Shown: positions 44,868 to 54,444, counted from the stretch's first letter. The stretch: DNA of 64,000 bases from Methanosarcina sp. 2.H.T.1A.6 (GCF_000979455.1 NZ_JJOY01000024.1:124001-188000); one strand, 5' to 3'. The notes: a model not told the origin generated them from the letters alone. A program made the numbers and translations.

Positions 44868-46166
44868 ATGCGTATTGTTCAGGTACTCATTCCGGAAGGG
44901 AGGCGGGAGCCGGTACTGGCTGTGCTTGATGACGAGCAGATCGACTATGCGGTCTGGGACGAAACAGGGAGAGGGGAATTCGAAGCCCTGGTCCAGTTCC
45001 CCATACCGCCGATCGGCGTCGAACCGGTGATGGCCAGGCTGCGTGAGGCGGGAATCAGTGAGAATGCGTACACAATCGTCCTGTCACCTGAGACAGTTGT
45101 TTCCGCACGTTTGGGAGCGTTGAAGAAACGTTATTCAGGACTCCGCATTTCCAGGGAAGAACTCGTAGCACGTGCGGAAGATCTTGCACCTGCGACTTCT
45201 ACTTTTCTTGCTTTTCTTATTCTAAGCACTGTTATTGCTACGGCCGGGCTGCTGCTTGACTCTGCTGCAACAATCATAGGAGCAATGGTCGTTGCCCCGC
45301 TCATGGGCCCGGCAATCTCCGCCAGCGTCGGGACAGTCGTCGATGAACGGGAACTCGCCGTCCGCGGGGTTAGACTGCAGGTGATGGGACTCCTGCTGGC
45401 AATCGCAGTTGCTACTGTAATAGGTACAATCATGAAAGGAACTCTGCTTTTGCCGCCGGGACTCGATATCCGCGAAGTAGGCCAGATTGCCGAGCGTACC
45501 ACCCCGAACTTCCTGTCCCTCTTCCTTGCGCTGGGCTCGGGGCTTGCCGGCGGCATAAGCATTATGCGGGGCTCCGGGTCTACCCTTGTGGGGGTGGCAA
45601 TTGCAGTGGCTCTCGTCCCACCGGCTGCAACATCGGGGCTAGGGCTTGCCTGGGGACTCTATGACGTGGCGATAGAAGCTGCCGTGCTGGTGCTTGTAAA
45701 CCTGCTTGCTATCAACGTATCGGCTCTCATCCTGTTCTGGATTTCGGGTTTTCGCCCTGCTGAGGAAAAGGCTGTTGGTCGTGCCCGCACCGCGGTGATC
45801 TCACGCGCAGCAGTCCTCGCCGTTGCAATCGCCTTCCTCTCCATAGTTCTCGCTCTTGTCACTTACACCTCCTTCCAGGCCGCTCTGGTTGAACAGGAGA
45901 TTAACCAGGAACTGGAGGAAATGTTCAAGGAACCTGAGTATGCAGAAGCAGAGTTTATACTGGGAGAGAGCATAGAAGTCAGTTATGGGCCTTCAGATTT
46001 CCTGTTCGGTAAACCGGCAGAGGTGACTTTTTTAGTGGGATATCGAGCCGGGGTAGAAATTCCTCCGGATATTGGCAGGGTAGCTGACGACCGACTGAAA
46101 GAAGCCACCGGCAAAGACGTTAAGATCACTGTCGGCTTTGTTGTGGCTCAGCAGATCACCGATTAA
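44868..46166 (+). CDS. DUF389 (TIGR00341) membrane protein, first of tandem pair
   Basis: 432 residues. A ferredoxin-like N-terminal domain (about 1-75) is followed by the DUF389 membrane core: FLAFLILSTVIATAGLLLDS, AATIIGAMVVAPLMGPAISA, GSGSTLVGVAIAVALVPPAA and ALILFWISGFRPAEEKAVGR. The C-terminal 75 residues form a second soluble domain (EVTFLVGYRAGVEIPPDIGR). The family's function is not firmly known. The ATG at 44868 has no Shine-Dalgarno but long TATA-like AT tracts 10-50 nt upstream, suggesting a leaderless mRNA. Its high G+C at third positions contrasts with the AT-rich flank. A closely similar copy follows at 46532. Confidence 0.9.
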   Translation: MRIVQVLIPEGRREPVLAVLDDEQIDYAVWDETGRGEFEALVQFPIPPIGVEPVMARLREAGISENAYTIVLSPETVVSARLGALKKRYSGLRISREELVARAEDLAPATSTFLAFLILSTVIATAGLLLDSAATIIGAMVVAPLMGPAISASVGTVVDERELAVRGVRLQVMGLLLAIAVATVIGTIMKGTLLLPPGLDIREVGQIAERTTPNFLSLFLALGSGLAGGISIMRGSGSTLVGVAIAVALVPPAATSGLGLAWGLYDVAIEAAVLVLVNLLAINVSALILFWISGFRPAEEKAVGRARTAVISRAAVLAVAIAFLSIVLALVTYTSFQAALVEQEINQELEEMFKEPEYAEAEFILGESIEVSYGPSDFLFGKPAEVTFLVGYRAGVEIPPDIGRVADDRLKEATGKDVKITVGFVVAQQITD

Positions 46167-46531
46167 GCTACAGGGACAGCAGATCCGGCTCCTCTGACTC
46201 CGGCTTGCCTTATGGTAGTTTCCTGCTTCATAGAGCTGCCCTGGCTGGAAAAAAAATATTCCATGAAACCTTGCCATAACCCTTTACTCATTTTTATTGC
46301 TAATTCCTATCCTTAGACTAATGAGTGTAGTATCCAAAACACTCATCTTTTGCATTCTTGTCCGGCTTTTTCCGTAGCTTTTGCCATAGCTTTTGCAGCA
46401 GCAAAGGATTTCTTCTTTAAGTTTTAACATATTTAGATAAGTCCGTCTTTTTTAATTATTTACTGTCTACTGAATTTCAAACACGATTAAATAAAAATAA
46501 ATATATATATTATAGTAGCGGAAATTACATT
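46167..46531. other. Intergenic region between the DUF389 paralogues
   Basis: About 365 bases with no gene. It contains a small duplication (GTAGCTTTTGCCATAGCTTTTGC near 46374) and an AT run AATAAATATATATATTATAG (46493-46512) that probably holds the TATA element of the second copy, which also lacks a Shine-Dalgarno. Confidence 0.5.
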
Positions 46532-47830
46532 ATGCGTATTGTACAGGTACTCATTCCGGAAGGGAAGCGGGAGCCAGTACTGGCTGTGCTTGACGACGAA
46601 AAGATCGACTATGCGGTGTGGGATGAAACGGGAAGAGGGGAATTCGAAGCCCTGGTCCAGTTCCCCATACCTCCTATCGGCGTCGAACCGGTGATGGCCA
46701 GGCTGCGTGAGGCGGGAATCAGTGAGAACGCTTATACAATCGTCCTGTCACCCGAGACGGTTGTTTCCTCACGTTTAGAAGCGTTAAAGAAACGTTATTC
46801 CGGACTTCGCATTTCTCGGGAAGAACTCATAGCACGTGCGGAAGATCTCGCACCTGCCACTTCTACATTTCTTGCTTTCCTTGTTCTAAGCACTATTATC
46901 GCTACGGGAGGGCTGCTGCTTGACTCTGCTGCAACAATCATAGGGGCAATGGTCGTTGCCCCGCTCATGGGCCCGGCAATCTCCGCCAGCGTCGGGACAG
47001 TCATCAATGAGCGGGAACTTGCCTCCCGTGGGGTAAAACTACAGGTGGGAGGGCTCCTGCTTGCAATCGCAGTTGCTGCCGTGATAGGTGCAATCATGAA
47101 GGGAACGCTGCTTTTGCCGCCGGCACTCGATATCCGTGAAATAGGCCAGATTGCCGAACGTACCAGCCCGAATTTCCTGTCCCTCTTCCTTGCACTGGGC
47201 TCAGGACTTGCCGGTGCCATAAGCATTATGCGGGGCTCCGGGTCTACCCTTGTGGGAGTGGCAATTGCCGTGGCCCTCGTCCCCCCGGCCGCAACATCGG
47301 GGCTCGGGCTTGCCTGGGGATTCTACGGCGTGGCGATAACAGCGGCTGTACTGGTGCTCGTGAACCTGCTGACCATCAACGTATCTGCCCTCATCCTGTT
47401 CTGGCTTTCCGGCTTTCGTCCTGCTGAGGAAAAGGCTGTTGGTAGTGCCCGCGCCGCGGTGATCTCACGCGCAGCAGTCCTCGTAATTTTAATCGCCCTC
47501 CTCTCCGTAGTTCTCGCCCTTGTCACTTACACCTCCTTCCAGGCCTCTCTGGTTAAACAGCAGGTTGACCAGGAGCTGTGGGATATGTTCGAAGAACCTG
47601 AGTATGTAGAAGCTGGGATTGGACGGAGTGAGGCTATAAACGTCAAATATACACCCTCAGACCTCCTGCTGGATGAACCGGTAAAAGTAGGTTTTTTAGT
47701 GGGGTATCAAGCCGGGGGAGAAATTCCTCCGGATATCGCCACAGTAGCTAGCGAACGATTGAAAGAGACCACCGGCAAAGACGTTGAAGTCACTATCGGC
47801 TTCGTCGTGGCTCAGCAGATCGCTACCTAA
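46532..47830 (+). CDS. DUF389 (TIGR00341) membrane protein, second of tandem pair
   Basis: 432 residues, the same length as the copy at 44868. The N-terminal and membrane regions are nearly identical (MRIVQVLIPEGKREPVLAVL; RGEFEALVQFPIPPIGVEPV; SAATIIGAMVVAPLMGPAIS), while the last 90 residues diverge (GRSEAINVKYTPSDLLLDEP). The duplication is thus recent or homogenised in its 5' part and diversified at the 3' end. Third-position G+C is high. It also has no ribosome site, only AT tracts upstream, so both copies may be transcribed as leaderless mRNAs. Confidence 0.9.
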   Translation: MRIVQVLIPEGKREPVLAVLDDEKIDYAVWDETGRGEFEALVQFPIPPIGVEPVMARLREAGISENAYTIVLSPETVVSSRLEALKKRYSGLRISREELIARAEDLAPATSTFLAFLVLSTIIATGGLLLDSAATIIGAMVVAPLMGPAISASVGTVINERELASRGVKLQVGGLLLAIAVAAVIGAIMKGTLLLPPALDIREIGQIAERTSPNFLSLFLALGSGLAGAISIMRGSGSTLVGVAIAVALVPPAATSGLGLAWGFYGVAITAAVLVLVNLLTINVSALILFWLSGFRPAEEKAVGSARAAVISRAAVLVILIALLSVVLALVTYTSFQASLVKQQVDQELWDMFEEPEYVEAGIGRSEAINVKYTPSDLLLDEPVKVGFLVGYQAGGEIPPDIATVASERLKETTGKDVEVTIGFVVAQQIAT

Positions 47831-48109
47831 GCTTTACGGGGCACCCTCTCCCCGGAAGTTTCCTTTTTTTGCCTGCCCTCTATATCTCCTGTATCCGAAA
47901 ACCGGAACACCTTACCTGCCAAAAAAAATGAGACTCTCCTGAAAACAGCTGCATGAGGAAGGGGAATCCTGCTCAGGCGGTTAAAATATTGCCGATACCA
48001 ATACAAATTATTTTGAAAAACTTATAACGATTCACGCCCTTCAGCCCTGTATAAACCTGGATATAATTGACTAAAAACGGCTAGAAAGACTAAACTGCTG
48101 GGTGTATAT

Positions 48110-49081
48110 ATGAATGAACTGAATATTCGGGAAGCCGACCGGCTGGAAATAACAGTTTTTATGGACAATTATACGGATATGCTGTTAGTAGAAAGCACAG
48201 GTGTATACAAACGACCGCAGATACCTTTACCGCAAATCCTTCTCGCCGAACACGGGCTTTCCTGTTTAATCAAAGTTTATGCAGGGGCTGAGGAACATAC
48301 CGTGCTGATGGATGCAGCCATAACTCCTGCCTGCCTTTTGAATAATATAGAACTTTTGAAGGCTGATCCCGGCAGCATCGAAGTCGTTGTCCTGAGCCAC
48401 GGACACCCTGACCATTTTCTCGGGCTTGTCGGGCTCTTGAAGCTCATAAGTGAGAAAAGGGATAAAGGAGCCACACCTGGAATTCCGCTGATTCTTCATC
48501 CAGACGCCTTTCTTGAACGCCGCCTGAATATTCCTGCAATCGGGCGCCCGGTTCCAATACCTGTACTCAACGAAGATGTTATGAAAGAAGCCGGAGCTGT
48601 TCCCGTAAAGTCCGAAAAAGCTTTTCCGATTGCTAACGGCCTTATCCACACAACTGGAGAGATTGAGCGCAAAATCCCATTTGAAAAAGGATTCCCCCGG
48701 GCTGAGGCAAAGGTTGACGGAAACTGGATAACTGACCCTTTCCGGGATGACCAGGGACTTGTGATAAAATTGAAGGGAAAAGGGCTTGTTGTCATCAGTG
48801 GCTGTGCCCATGCAGGGATTATCAATACCGTAGAACATGCAAAGAAAATAACAGGCACAGATAAGGTCCATGCAGTCCTGGGAGGTTTTCACTTGACAGG
48901 GCAGCTCTTTGACCCCATCATCCAGCCCACCATTGACCAAATGAAACGCATCAACCCCGATTATGTCGTGCCCATGCACTGCACAGGCTGGAAAGCAATA
49001 AACCGATTTGCCGAAGAGATGCCGGGGAAATTTTTGCTCAATACGGTCGGCACTACCTATTTATTTGGTGAGAATTTTTAA
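48110..49081 (+). CDS. MBL-fold hydrolase, COG1237 (dihydropterin ribofuranosyl-aminobenzene phosphate synthase-like)
   Basis: 323 residues. Metal motifs: VVLSHGHPDHFLGLVGLL, VISGCAHAGIINTVEHA, AVLGGFHLTGQLFD and YVVPMHCTGWKAINRFAE. The architecture, with a long insertion between the first His motif and SGCAHAG, fits COG1237. That family is often annotated as 7,8-dihydropterin-6-yl-methyl-4-(beta-D-ribofuranosyl)aminobenzene 5'-phosphate synthase, a name derived from annotation of methanopterin biosynthesis and not certain here. ATG 48110; a TATA-like TATAAAC lies about 60 nt upstream. No operon partner. Confidence 0.82.
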   Translation: MNELNIREADRLEITVFMDNYTDMLLVESTGVYKRPQIPLPQILLAEHGLSCLIKVYAGAEEHTVLMDAAITPACLLNNIELLKADPGSIEVVVLSHGHPDHFLGLVGLLKLISEKRDKGATPGIPLILHPDAFLERRLNIPAIGRPVPIPVLNEDVMKEAGAVPVKSEKAFPIANGLIHTTGEIERKIPFEKGFPRAEAKVDGNWITDPFRDDQGLVIKLKGKGLVVISGCAHAGIINTVEHAKKITGTDKVHAVLGGFHLTGQLFDPIIQPTIDQMKRINPDYVVPMHCTGWKAINRFAEEMPGKFLLNTVGTTYLFGENF

Positions 49082-49168
49082 TTTGATCGTGGAACTCTTT
49101 AAGTTGATGGCGAAAATCTTTAAGTTGAGAAGCCGAATAAGGAAAAAAATCCGGCTCTTTAACGACCT

Positions 49169-49501
49169 TCAGTGCCCTATTAGAATAGCCGCAAAAAATG
49201 CAATCATCAAACATAAGAAAGTAAAGACGAGAGCAAGGATTGACTTTATCTCTTCTTCTTTTGGCATCCGATAAGGCTTTCCATTCACATATATTAGGTA
49301 AAGTACGGCTGTTGAGACTGGCACTGTCCAGAAAAAGTACTTGGTCTCATCATAAGATACCACCTCAGTTGCAGTCATCATGGTTAATGCAATCATCAAC
49401 CAGCCTATGATGATATAAATTCTGATGACTGTTTTCTTTTTCACAGAAATAAATTTAGAGCTACTGCTACGGTATTGGTTCTGAGTTTTCGGACCTGTCA
49501 A
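49169..49501 (-). CDS. Small three-helix membrane protein, hypothetical
   Basis: 110 residues with three hydrophobic segments (IYIIIGWLMIALTMM, FFWTVPVSTAVLYLIYVNG and ILALVFTFLCLMIAFFAAIL). A basic N-terminus (KFISVKKKTVIRI) fits positive-inside topology. The start TTG at 49501 is poor and may be wrong. Frame intact and codon pattern normal, so likely real; no family recognised. Confidence 0.55.
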   Translation of the reverse strand: MTGPKTQNQYRSSSSKFISVKKKTVIRIYIIIGWLMIALTMMTATEVVSYDETKYFFWTVPVSTAVLYLIYVNGKPYRMPKEEEIKSILALVFTFLCLMIAFFAAILIGH

Positions 49502-49560
49502 CTGTGCAACACCCTAATTTAATATAAGGACCTGGGTTTAAAACTGTTTCTTTCCCGGCT

Positions 49561-50196
49561 TCAGTCGATCAGGAGGATGGACATCGGTTCAGGCTGCCCT
49601 TTGATAGGAAACACTATGGGCATTTCTGCTTCTGCCGCCGTCTTTTTCATATTGATTCCTACAGCATGTTCCGGGATCCTTGCCATATTTGAGTGGAGGC
49701 AGGTTCCCTTTTCCACGTTGCACTTCTCACAGAGCCTGCAAGAACCGTTAACAAAGGCAACTGCAAAGGTAAAACCTTCGTTAAAAGCTGCTTTTTCCAG
49801 CTCAAGCATTGAGAGTAGCATTTTTTTGCTGTAGTCAAAATAATCGGACCAGAATTTTCCTGCTTTTTCCCTTGTTTCGTCAGATTCGGCAGGGTCAAGC
49901 CAGGTCTTATAAGGGGCTTTTGCTATCTCTGTATCTGCAACTGCAGGAGACCGGAATTTGACAAGCAGGGCATACCTGTACTCTTTAAGTATCTCCCGAA
50001 ACTCGTCAACAGTAGGTACGTGCGGTGGGCAGGTCAGTTTTTTTCCGTACCCTATACACCCTCTGCATTTTAAGACCACTCTTTTCTCTACAAAGACCTG
50101 ATAGGTGGGAATTATCTTTGCGTCAACAGCCTCCAGCTCAAGGGCTTTTTTCACAAGGAACTCAAGTTCTTCGGGGTTTATATCTCGAAACGACAT
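49561..50196 (-). CDS. DUF2284 metal-binding protein
   Basis: 211 residues. Cysteine motifs of the family are visible: VVLKCRGCIGYGKKLTCPPH near 50-65, and NGSCRLCEKCNVEKGTCLHS near 155-170, with the terminal helix around MARIPEHAVGINMKKTA. The Cys pattern suggests an Fe-S cluster. Function unknown, common in anaerobes and methanogens. ATG 50196 (MSFRDINPEELEFLV) is chosen over ATG 50199; a GGGAA lies upstream. The 700 bases upstream show no gene. Confidence 0.88.
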   Translation of the reverse strand: MSFRDINPEELEFLVKKALELEAVDAKIIPTYQVFVEKRVVLKCRGCIGYGKKLTCPPHVPTVDEFREILKEYRYALLVKFRSPAVADTEIAKAPYKTWLDPAESDETREKAGKFWSDYFDYSKKMLLSMLELEKAAFNEGFTFAVAFVNGSCRLCEKCNVEKGTCLHSNMARIPEHAVGINMKKTAAEAEMPIVFPIKGQPEPMSILLID

Positions 50197-50199
50197 CAT

Positions 50200-50899
50200 A
50201 TTCCCTTCTCAAAACCTATTGTTCACTCAAAGGCAGACATATGAGTTATTCATCTCTTCGCCATTTTACCTGAAGATTGGATACTACTTAACTTTTTTCA
50301 AATACTTTTGTTCTCCCGATTTTTGTTTCACTGAATGTCTGTTCTGTTTTCCCGATTTTTGATTTTTCAGATGTTATGCGATTTTTGATTCATGGACTTA
50401 CTTCTAATTTTTTTATCAACCTGTAACCGCAAACTTTCCCGAAAATTCATGGTTCGATGCACGTATAACAATCGTGTATATAATTAATACCAAGTAGCAA
50501 CAAAGTAAACAAAAGTATTAAATATTAGTTAGTCGTATAGATAAGTGTCTCTACCCGACAGACGCAAATATAAAATCGCCTCCTAAATCGTCGAAAGCAC
50601 CTGAAACTCCTTTTTTGCCCCTACCTGAGAATAAACGGGTAGGGGTCAAGGGTGCAAAACTCAGGGAAAAATGATATAGAAAAGCATTCCGGCAGCAGAG
50701 TTTTTTTCTGTATTTTCGGTTTTCAAATTTCCAGGAAGAATCAATAGTCTCTAGTTAAGGATATAGAAATATAACTTCGATTTAGCATGCTTCGTCAAAA
50801 ATACAAAATGACGAACAAATCAGGTGTTTCAGCCAAAAAAACGGGGTCTTGATAACAAGTTAATGATTGAAAATTGTGCCAGCGAGTACTATTCGATAG
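50200..50899. other. Intergenic region without recognised gene
   Basis: About 700 bases. Short TTTTCCCGATTTTTG-type repeats lie at 50305-50395. GTGTATATAATTAATACC (50473-50490) looks like a promoter, followed by no credible coding frame, so a non-coding transcript reading rightward is possible. Confidence 0.45.
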
Positions 50900-51799
50900 T
50901 TATACTTCCCTGACCACCCTGAATCCCAGGCTGTTAAGCCTCCGATCCTGCGCCGCAAAAAGCCTTTCAGCCGACCTGCAGCATCCGGCATTTCCGTTCC
51001 AGCCTCCGCCCCTCCTTATTCGTACAGGAACCGATATACCTGGGAAGTGACTCTCCCATGCCCGGCCGTCTGAAGGCGCCCCTTTGTAGCTGATGTGGTA
51101 CTCATCCTGTACCCACTCCCCTACGTTTCCGTAGATATCATAAAGTCCCCAGGGATTTGGCTTTTTCAAACCTACAGGGTGAGTTTCAAGCCCGGAGTTC
51201 TCGAGAAACCAGGCATATTCTGTGAGTTTGGATTCGCAGTCACCGAAAAAGTGGCTGCCTGTGGTTCCTGCCCTTGCTGCATATTCCCACTCGGCTTCTG
51301 TGGGGAGGCGGTAGACTGAGCTTTTTTCGCCAGTATTTTCAACGGCATTAAGTTTTCGGATAAAAACCTGTGCTTCTTCCCAGGAAACCATTTCAACCGG
51401 GTGCTTTTCACCCTTGAAATATGAAGGAGAATTTCCCATAACTTTACTCCACTGTTCCTGCGTAACCGGATACCTGCCCAGATAAAAGGGTTTTTTTAGA
51501 GATACCCTGTGTACAGGGCTTTCCCAGAGCTTTCGGCGCTTTTCATGGGAAGGAGAACCCATATCAAATTCTCCTGCGGGTACAGGGACAAACTCCATCC
51601 CGATTGCGTTTCTGATCAGGTTGCTTATAGTGATTGGACTGTTAATAGAGCCTGCAGCCGAACCTTCAACTGAACTGTTAGTTAGAGTGCCATCTGAGTT
51701 TTCAGTTAAATTCTCAGTTAAGTTCTCAAACGTGGGTGCAGATTCTTTTGAGCATGTACATTTTCTACAAAAGTATATGTTTGGATCCAGTGGTTTCAC
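50900..51799 (-). CDS. SUMF1/formylglycine-generating-enzyme-like domain protein
   Basis: 299 residues. The domain (about 68-297) has the family landmarks: GMEFVPVPAGEFDMGSPSHE, FYLGRYPVTQEQWSKVMGN, PVEMVSWEEAQVFIRKLNAV, YRLPTEAEWEYAARAGTTGS, NPWGLYDIYGNVGEWVQDEY and LNSLGFRVVREV. The active cysteines of true formylglycine-generating enzymes are not evident, so it is probably a catalytically different or ligand-binding SUMF1 member. An N-terminal region of ~65 residues has a CxxC-like start (FCRKCTCSKE) and ENLTENLTENS tandem repeats, so the start (GTG 51799) is uncertain. Intergenic AT-rich DNA follows on the 3' side. Confidence 0.85.
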   Translation of the reverse strand: MKPLDPNIYFCRKCTCSKESAPTFENLTENLTENSDGTLTNSSVEGSAAGSINSPITISNLIRNAIGMEFVPVPAGEFDMGSPSHEKRRKLWESPVHRVSLKKPFYLGRYPVTQEQWSKVMGNSPSYFKGEKHPVEMVSWEEAQVFIRKLNAVENTGEKSSVYRLPTEAEWEYAARAGTTGSHFFGDCESKLTEYAWFLENSGLETHPVGLKKPNPWGLYDIYGNVGEWVQDEYHISYKGAPSDGRAWESHFPGISVPVRIRRGGGWNGNAGCCRSAERLFAAQDRRLNSLGFRVVREV

Positions 51800-52163
51800 A
51801 GCTCCAGTGAGAATAAATCTTCTTCAGGTTGCTATTTTTTCTTCTGTTTTTTATTTCTTCCTGTTTAACATTTTATTCCGATTTTATTTTGTTTTTCTTC
51901 TCCTTACATGATTTCCTATTTCTTTCAAATGTCGCAATTATTGGTTAACTTTTGTATATTCTTGGGTTTGTTTTCAAGAGATGTCTCTACTAGCCAACAA
52001 TTAACTGTGGAGTCCTGAAATTTGAATAGACACAAATACATAGAGGATATTTATGCTCAAAAATAAACACGTTTTGGGCTCAAAAATAAATCTTTTTAGA
52101 GATCAAAAACAAAAACGTTTTTAGGAAATATATAGAAATAACGGGCAAACTGCAGGTGAACAG
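51800..52163. other. AT-rich intergenic region, divergent promoters
   Basis: About 360 bases between divergent SUMF1-like and FilR1 genes. GTTTTTAGGAAATATATAG (52113-52131) likely holds the TATA box for the FilR1 gene. GCTCAAAAATAAA occurs twice (52053, 52079). No gene. Confidence 0.5.
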
Positions 52164-52958
52164 ATGAAACAATCACTTATTAATCTCATCCTTTTTTCTG
52201 ATAGGAGAAAAGATCTTTTACTTCTCCTGAGGGAAGAGCCAAGAGATATCGATACAATCAAAGAGTTGCTCAACATAGATGCTGGCTCGATCCAGCCGCA
52301 CATTAAAAAAATGATGGATGCTCACCTGATAACCGAGGTAAAGAAAGTCTACAGTCTGTCCGAAATAGGTAAAATAATAGTCGAAAATCTGGAGCCTTTC
52401 CTGAATTCGATTGAGGTTTTTGAAGTCAATGACAAATACTGGAAGACCCGTGATTTAACCCAGATTCCCGATTTCCTTCTGAAGAGAATTGACGAACTTG
52501 GATACTGCGAACTGCTTGAGCCTGATGCGGAACATCTGTTTGAGACCCCTAAAGCTCTCCTGGAAAAACTCCTGAGTTCAAAAGAGATCTTTACCTTTGT
52601 ATCCTACTTTCATCCGGAAGCCCCTTCCATTTATGCAGGCATTGCGGAAAATGGCACGAAGCAGGTTCTCTGCATGACAGAAAATGTTATAGAGCGCTTG
52701 TTTTCCAGTTATCCGGAAGAAGCTGACAGGCTGTCCAAAAATAAGAATTCAAAAATATTTGTCTGCCGAAAACCCGCACCTATTCCCTCAATTGTTGTAA
52801 CTGACAGGCTCCTCGCGCTTAAACTTTTCGAAAATGATGGCAAATTGAGGGACCAGATACTTATAGCCACAGAGGAAAAAGCTTTAGGCTGGGGAAAGGA
52901 GCTTTTCTGGCACTGCATGCAGATGGCTGAACCACTGGAAGAAAAGCCAGGCTTTTGA
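52164..52958 (+). CDS. Winged-helix regulator with FilR1 (DUF1724) domain
   Basis: 264 residues. N-terminal winged helix: MKQSLINLILFSDRRKDLLL, EEPRDIDTIKELLNIDAGSI and HIKKMMDAHLITEVKKVYSL. The C-terminal FilR1 region has LLSSKEIFTFVSYFHPEAPS, VTDRLLALKLFENDG and LGWGKELFWHCMQMAEPL. It is a clear paralogue of the gene at 38400, sharing the domain order and the end motif. FilR1-type regulators in Methanosarcina control catabolic genes; no obvious target is adjacent except the SUMF1-like gene. ATG 52164; no strong ribosome site, TATA upstream. Confidence 0.9.
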   Translation: MKQSLINLILFSDRRKDLLLLLREEPRDIDTIKELLNIDAGSIQPHIKKMMDAHLITEVKKVYSLSEIGKIIVENLEPFLNSIEVFEVNDKYWKTRDLTQIPDFLLKRIDELGYCELLEPDAEHLFETPKALLEKLLSSKEIFTFVSYFHPEAPSIYAGIAENGTKQVLCMTENVIERLFSSYPEEADRLSKNKNSKIFVCRKPAPIPSIVVTDRLLALKLFENDGKLRDQILIATEEKALGWGKELFWHCMQMAEPLEEKPGF

Positions 52959-52980
52959 ACTTCTTTAAAATTTCAGTTAA

Positions 52981-53022
52981 ACCAACTTTAAAACCAACTT
53001 TAAAACCAACTTTTAAACCAGC
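52981..53022. repeat. 12-nt tandem repeat after the FilR1 gene
   Basis: Three units of ACCAACTTTAAA (third with one extra T) and a partial fourth. It follows the stop codon at 52958 and could affect mRNA 3' structure; no function is shown. Confidence 0.8.
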
Positions 53023-53156
53023 TTTTTTTACGAAAAACGAAGGCCGACTGCCCATTACTATGTGGCGGGAGGAATGCCGTCAACTTCCGTACATTTACCA
53101 TTTTTCGATAACTATTGGCTTAATATAAGTTCAAAACCTTTATATACATGATAAAT

Positions 53157-54413
53157 ATGAGAAAAGGAAGTTTATATAGGATTTATCCTGAAGAGGGCCA
53201 AAAGCAAGTGCTTGAACAGCATTTTGGTGGTGTCCGTTTTCTCTATAATAAACTTCTTCATATTAAATCTATTTTATATAGTCAGTGTGGATGTAGTATC
53301 TCAAGATCAGAACTTGATAAGCACATTCTTGTCTTAAAAGATATTTATCCGTGGTTGAAGAATGTTAATTCTCAATCTTTGCAACAGGCAAACAAAAACT
53401 TAGATACTGCTTATCAGCGTTTTTTTAAAGGATTGGGGGATTATCCAGCTGAGAAATTAAAGAAAAAACAACATTTCTCATTTCAGGTTCCTTAACATTA
53501 TAAAATTAACTTAACTACTTCTGAGATCTTTCTACCCATTATTGGCTGGATTAAAATCAATATACATAGACCCCTTTTTGAACCTGAATTCTTTGAAACT
53601 CATATCAAAACAACTACCATTAATAACGAACTCATATTTGAGAAGGATCTTAATTCAGAATTCTTAAGAACTGCTACCGTTTCCAGAACATCAGCCGGAA
53701 GATACCACATTAGCATCTTAACCGAGGATCTGAATAAATATCCGGTAACTCAACAATATTCCGAATCAACTCTTGTAGGCGTTGATGTTGGTATCAAGAC
53801 ATTTGCAGCCATATCTACAGGGGAGAAAATTGAGAATCCCAGGTTTCTTAATAAGTCTATAAAGAAAATTAAAATGCTACAAAAAAGAGTCACTAGAAAG
53901 GTTAAAGGTTCTAAAAACCGGAAGAAAGCTGTTAAGAAACTTGCAAAACAACATCAATTAGTTTCAAACCAGAGAAATAATTTTCAGCATAAAGTTTCAT
54001 TGTCACTAATACGCGAAAACCAAGCAGTTGCAATTGAAACTTTAAATATAAAAGGTATGATTAAGAATCACAAATTAGATCAAACTGTGGCTGATTCTGC
54101 ATGGTACAGTTTTGTAACAAAGTTGGAATATAAGGCTCAATGGTTTGGCAAGACCATTTTGAAGATTGGAATGTTTGAACCATCTTCTAAAAATTGTCAT
54201 GTTTGCGGATACCATAATTCTGAATTAACTTTAAAGGATAGAGAATGGTTTTGTCCTTCTTGTAATACAAACCATGACAGAGATATTAATGCAGCCATCA
54301 ACATTAAACAATTTGCAATTAATAATCTAATCACCTCTGGAACAGAGGGTAGAGCCTGCGGAGTTATTCTCAAAAGAGAGAGCCGTGAAGCAGGATGCCC
54401 GTCATTTCAATGA
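53157..54413 (+). pseudogene. tnpB: TnpB (IS605 OrfB-type RNA-guided nuclease) interrupted by one ochre codon
   Basis: Starts RKGSLYRIYPEEGQKQVLEQ and reads through to CPSFQ in a single frame, broken only at TAA 53493-53495. Downstream the frame continues at once (HYKINLTTSEIFLPIIGWIK). RuvC-type acidic residues are present: LVGVDVGIKTFAAISTG, AVAIETLNIKGMIKN and NHDRDINAAINIKQF. The zinc ribbon is intact (CHVCGYHNSE, FCPSCNTNHD). Compared with usual TnpB the segment around GDYPAEKLKKK also looks altered. TnpB is the nuclease of IS200/IS605 elements; no TnpA accompanies it. Unless the stop is suppressed, it is a pseudogene. Confidence 0.88.
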
Positions 54414-54418
54414 TGGGT
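54397..54418 (+). mobile_element. Right-end hairpin of the IS605-type element
   Basis: GCCCGTCATTTCAATGATGG plus GT forms a stem (CCGTCATT/AATGATGG) followed by GTAGTTCAC, the usual layout of IS200/IS605 right ends, next to the TnpB stop. It would form the 3' end of the guide RNA in active elements. Confidence 0.65.
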
Positions 54419-54444
54419 AGTTCACTCTGACCTTCCTCAACGTT

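Noticed and set aside
45131-47526. Minus-strand frames of 67-143 codons in the DUF389 genes
   Set aside because: Antisense shadows caused by the GC-rich third positions of both genes.
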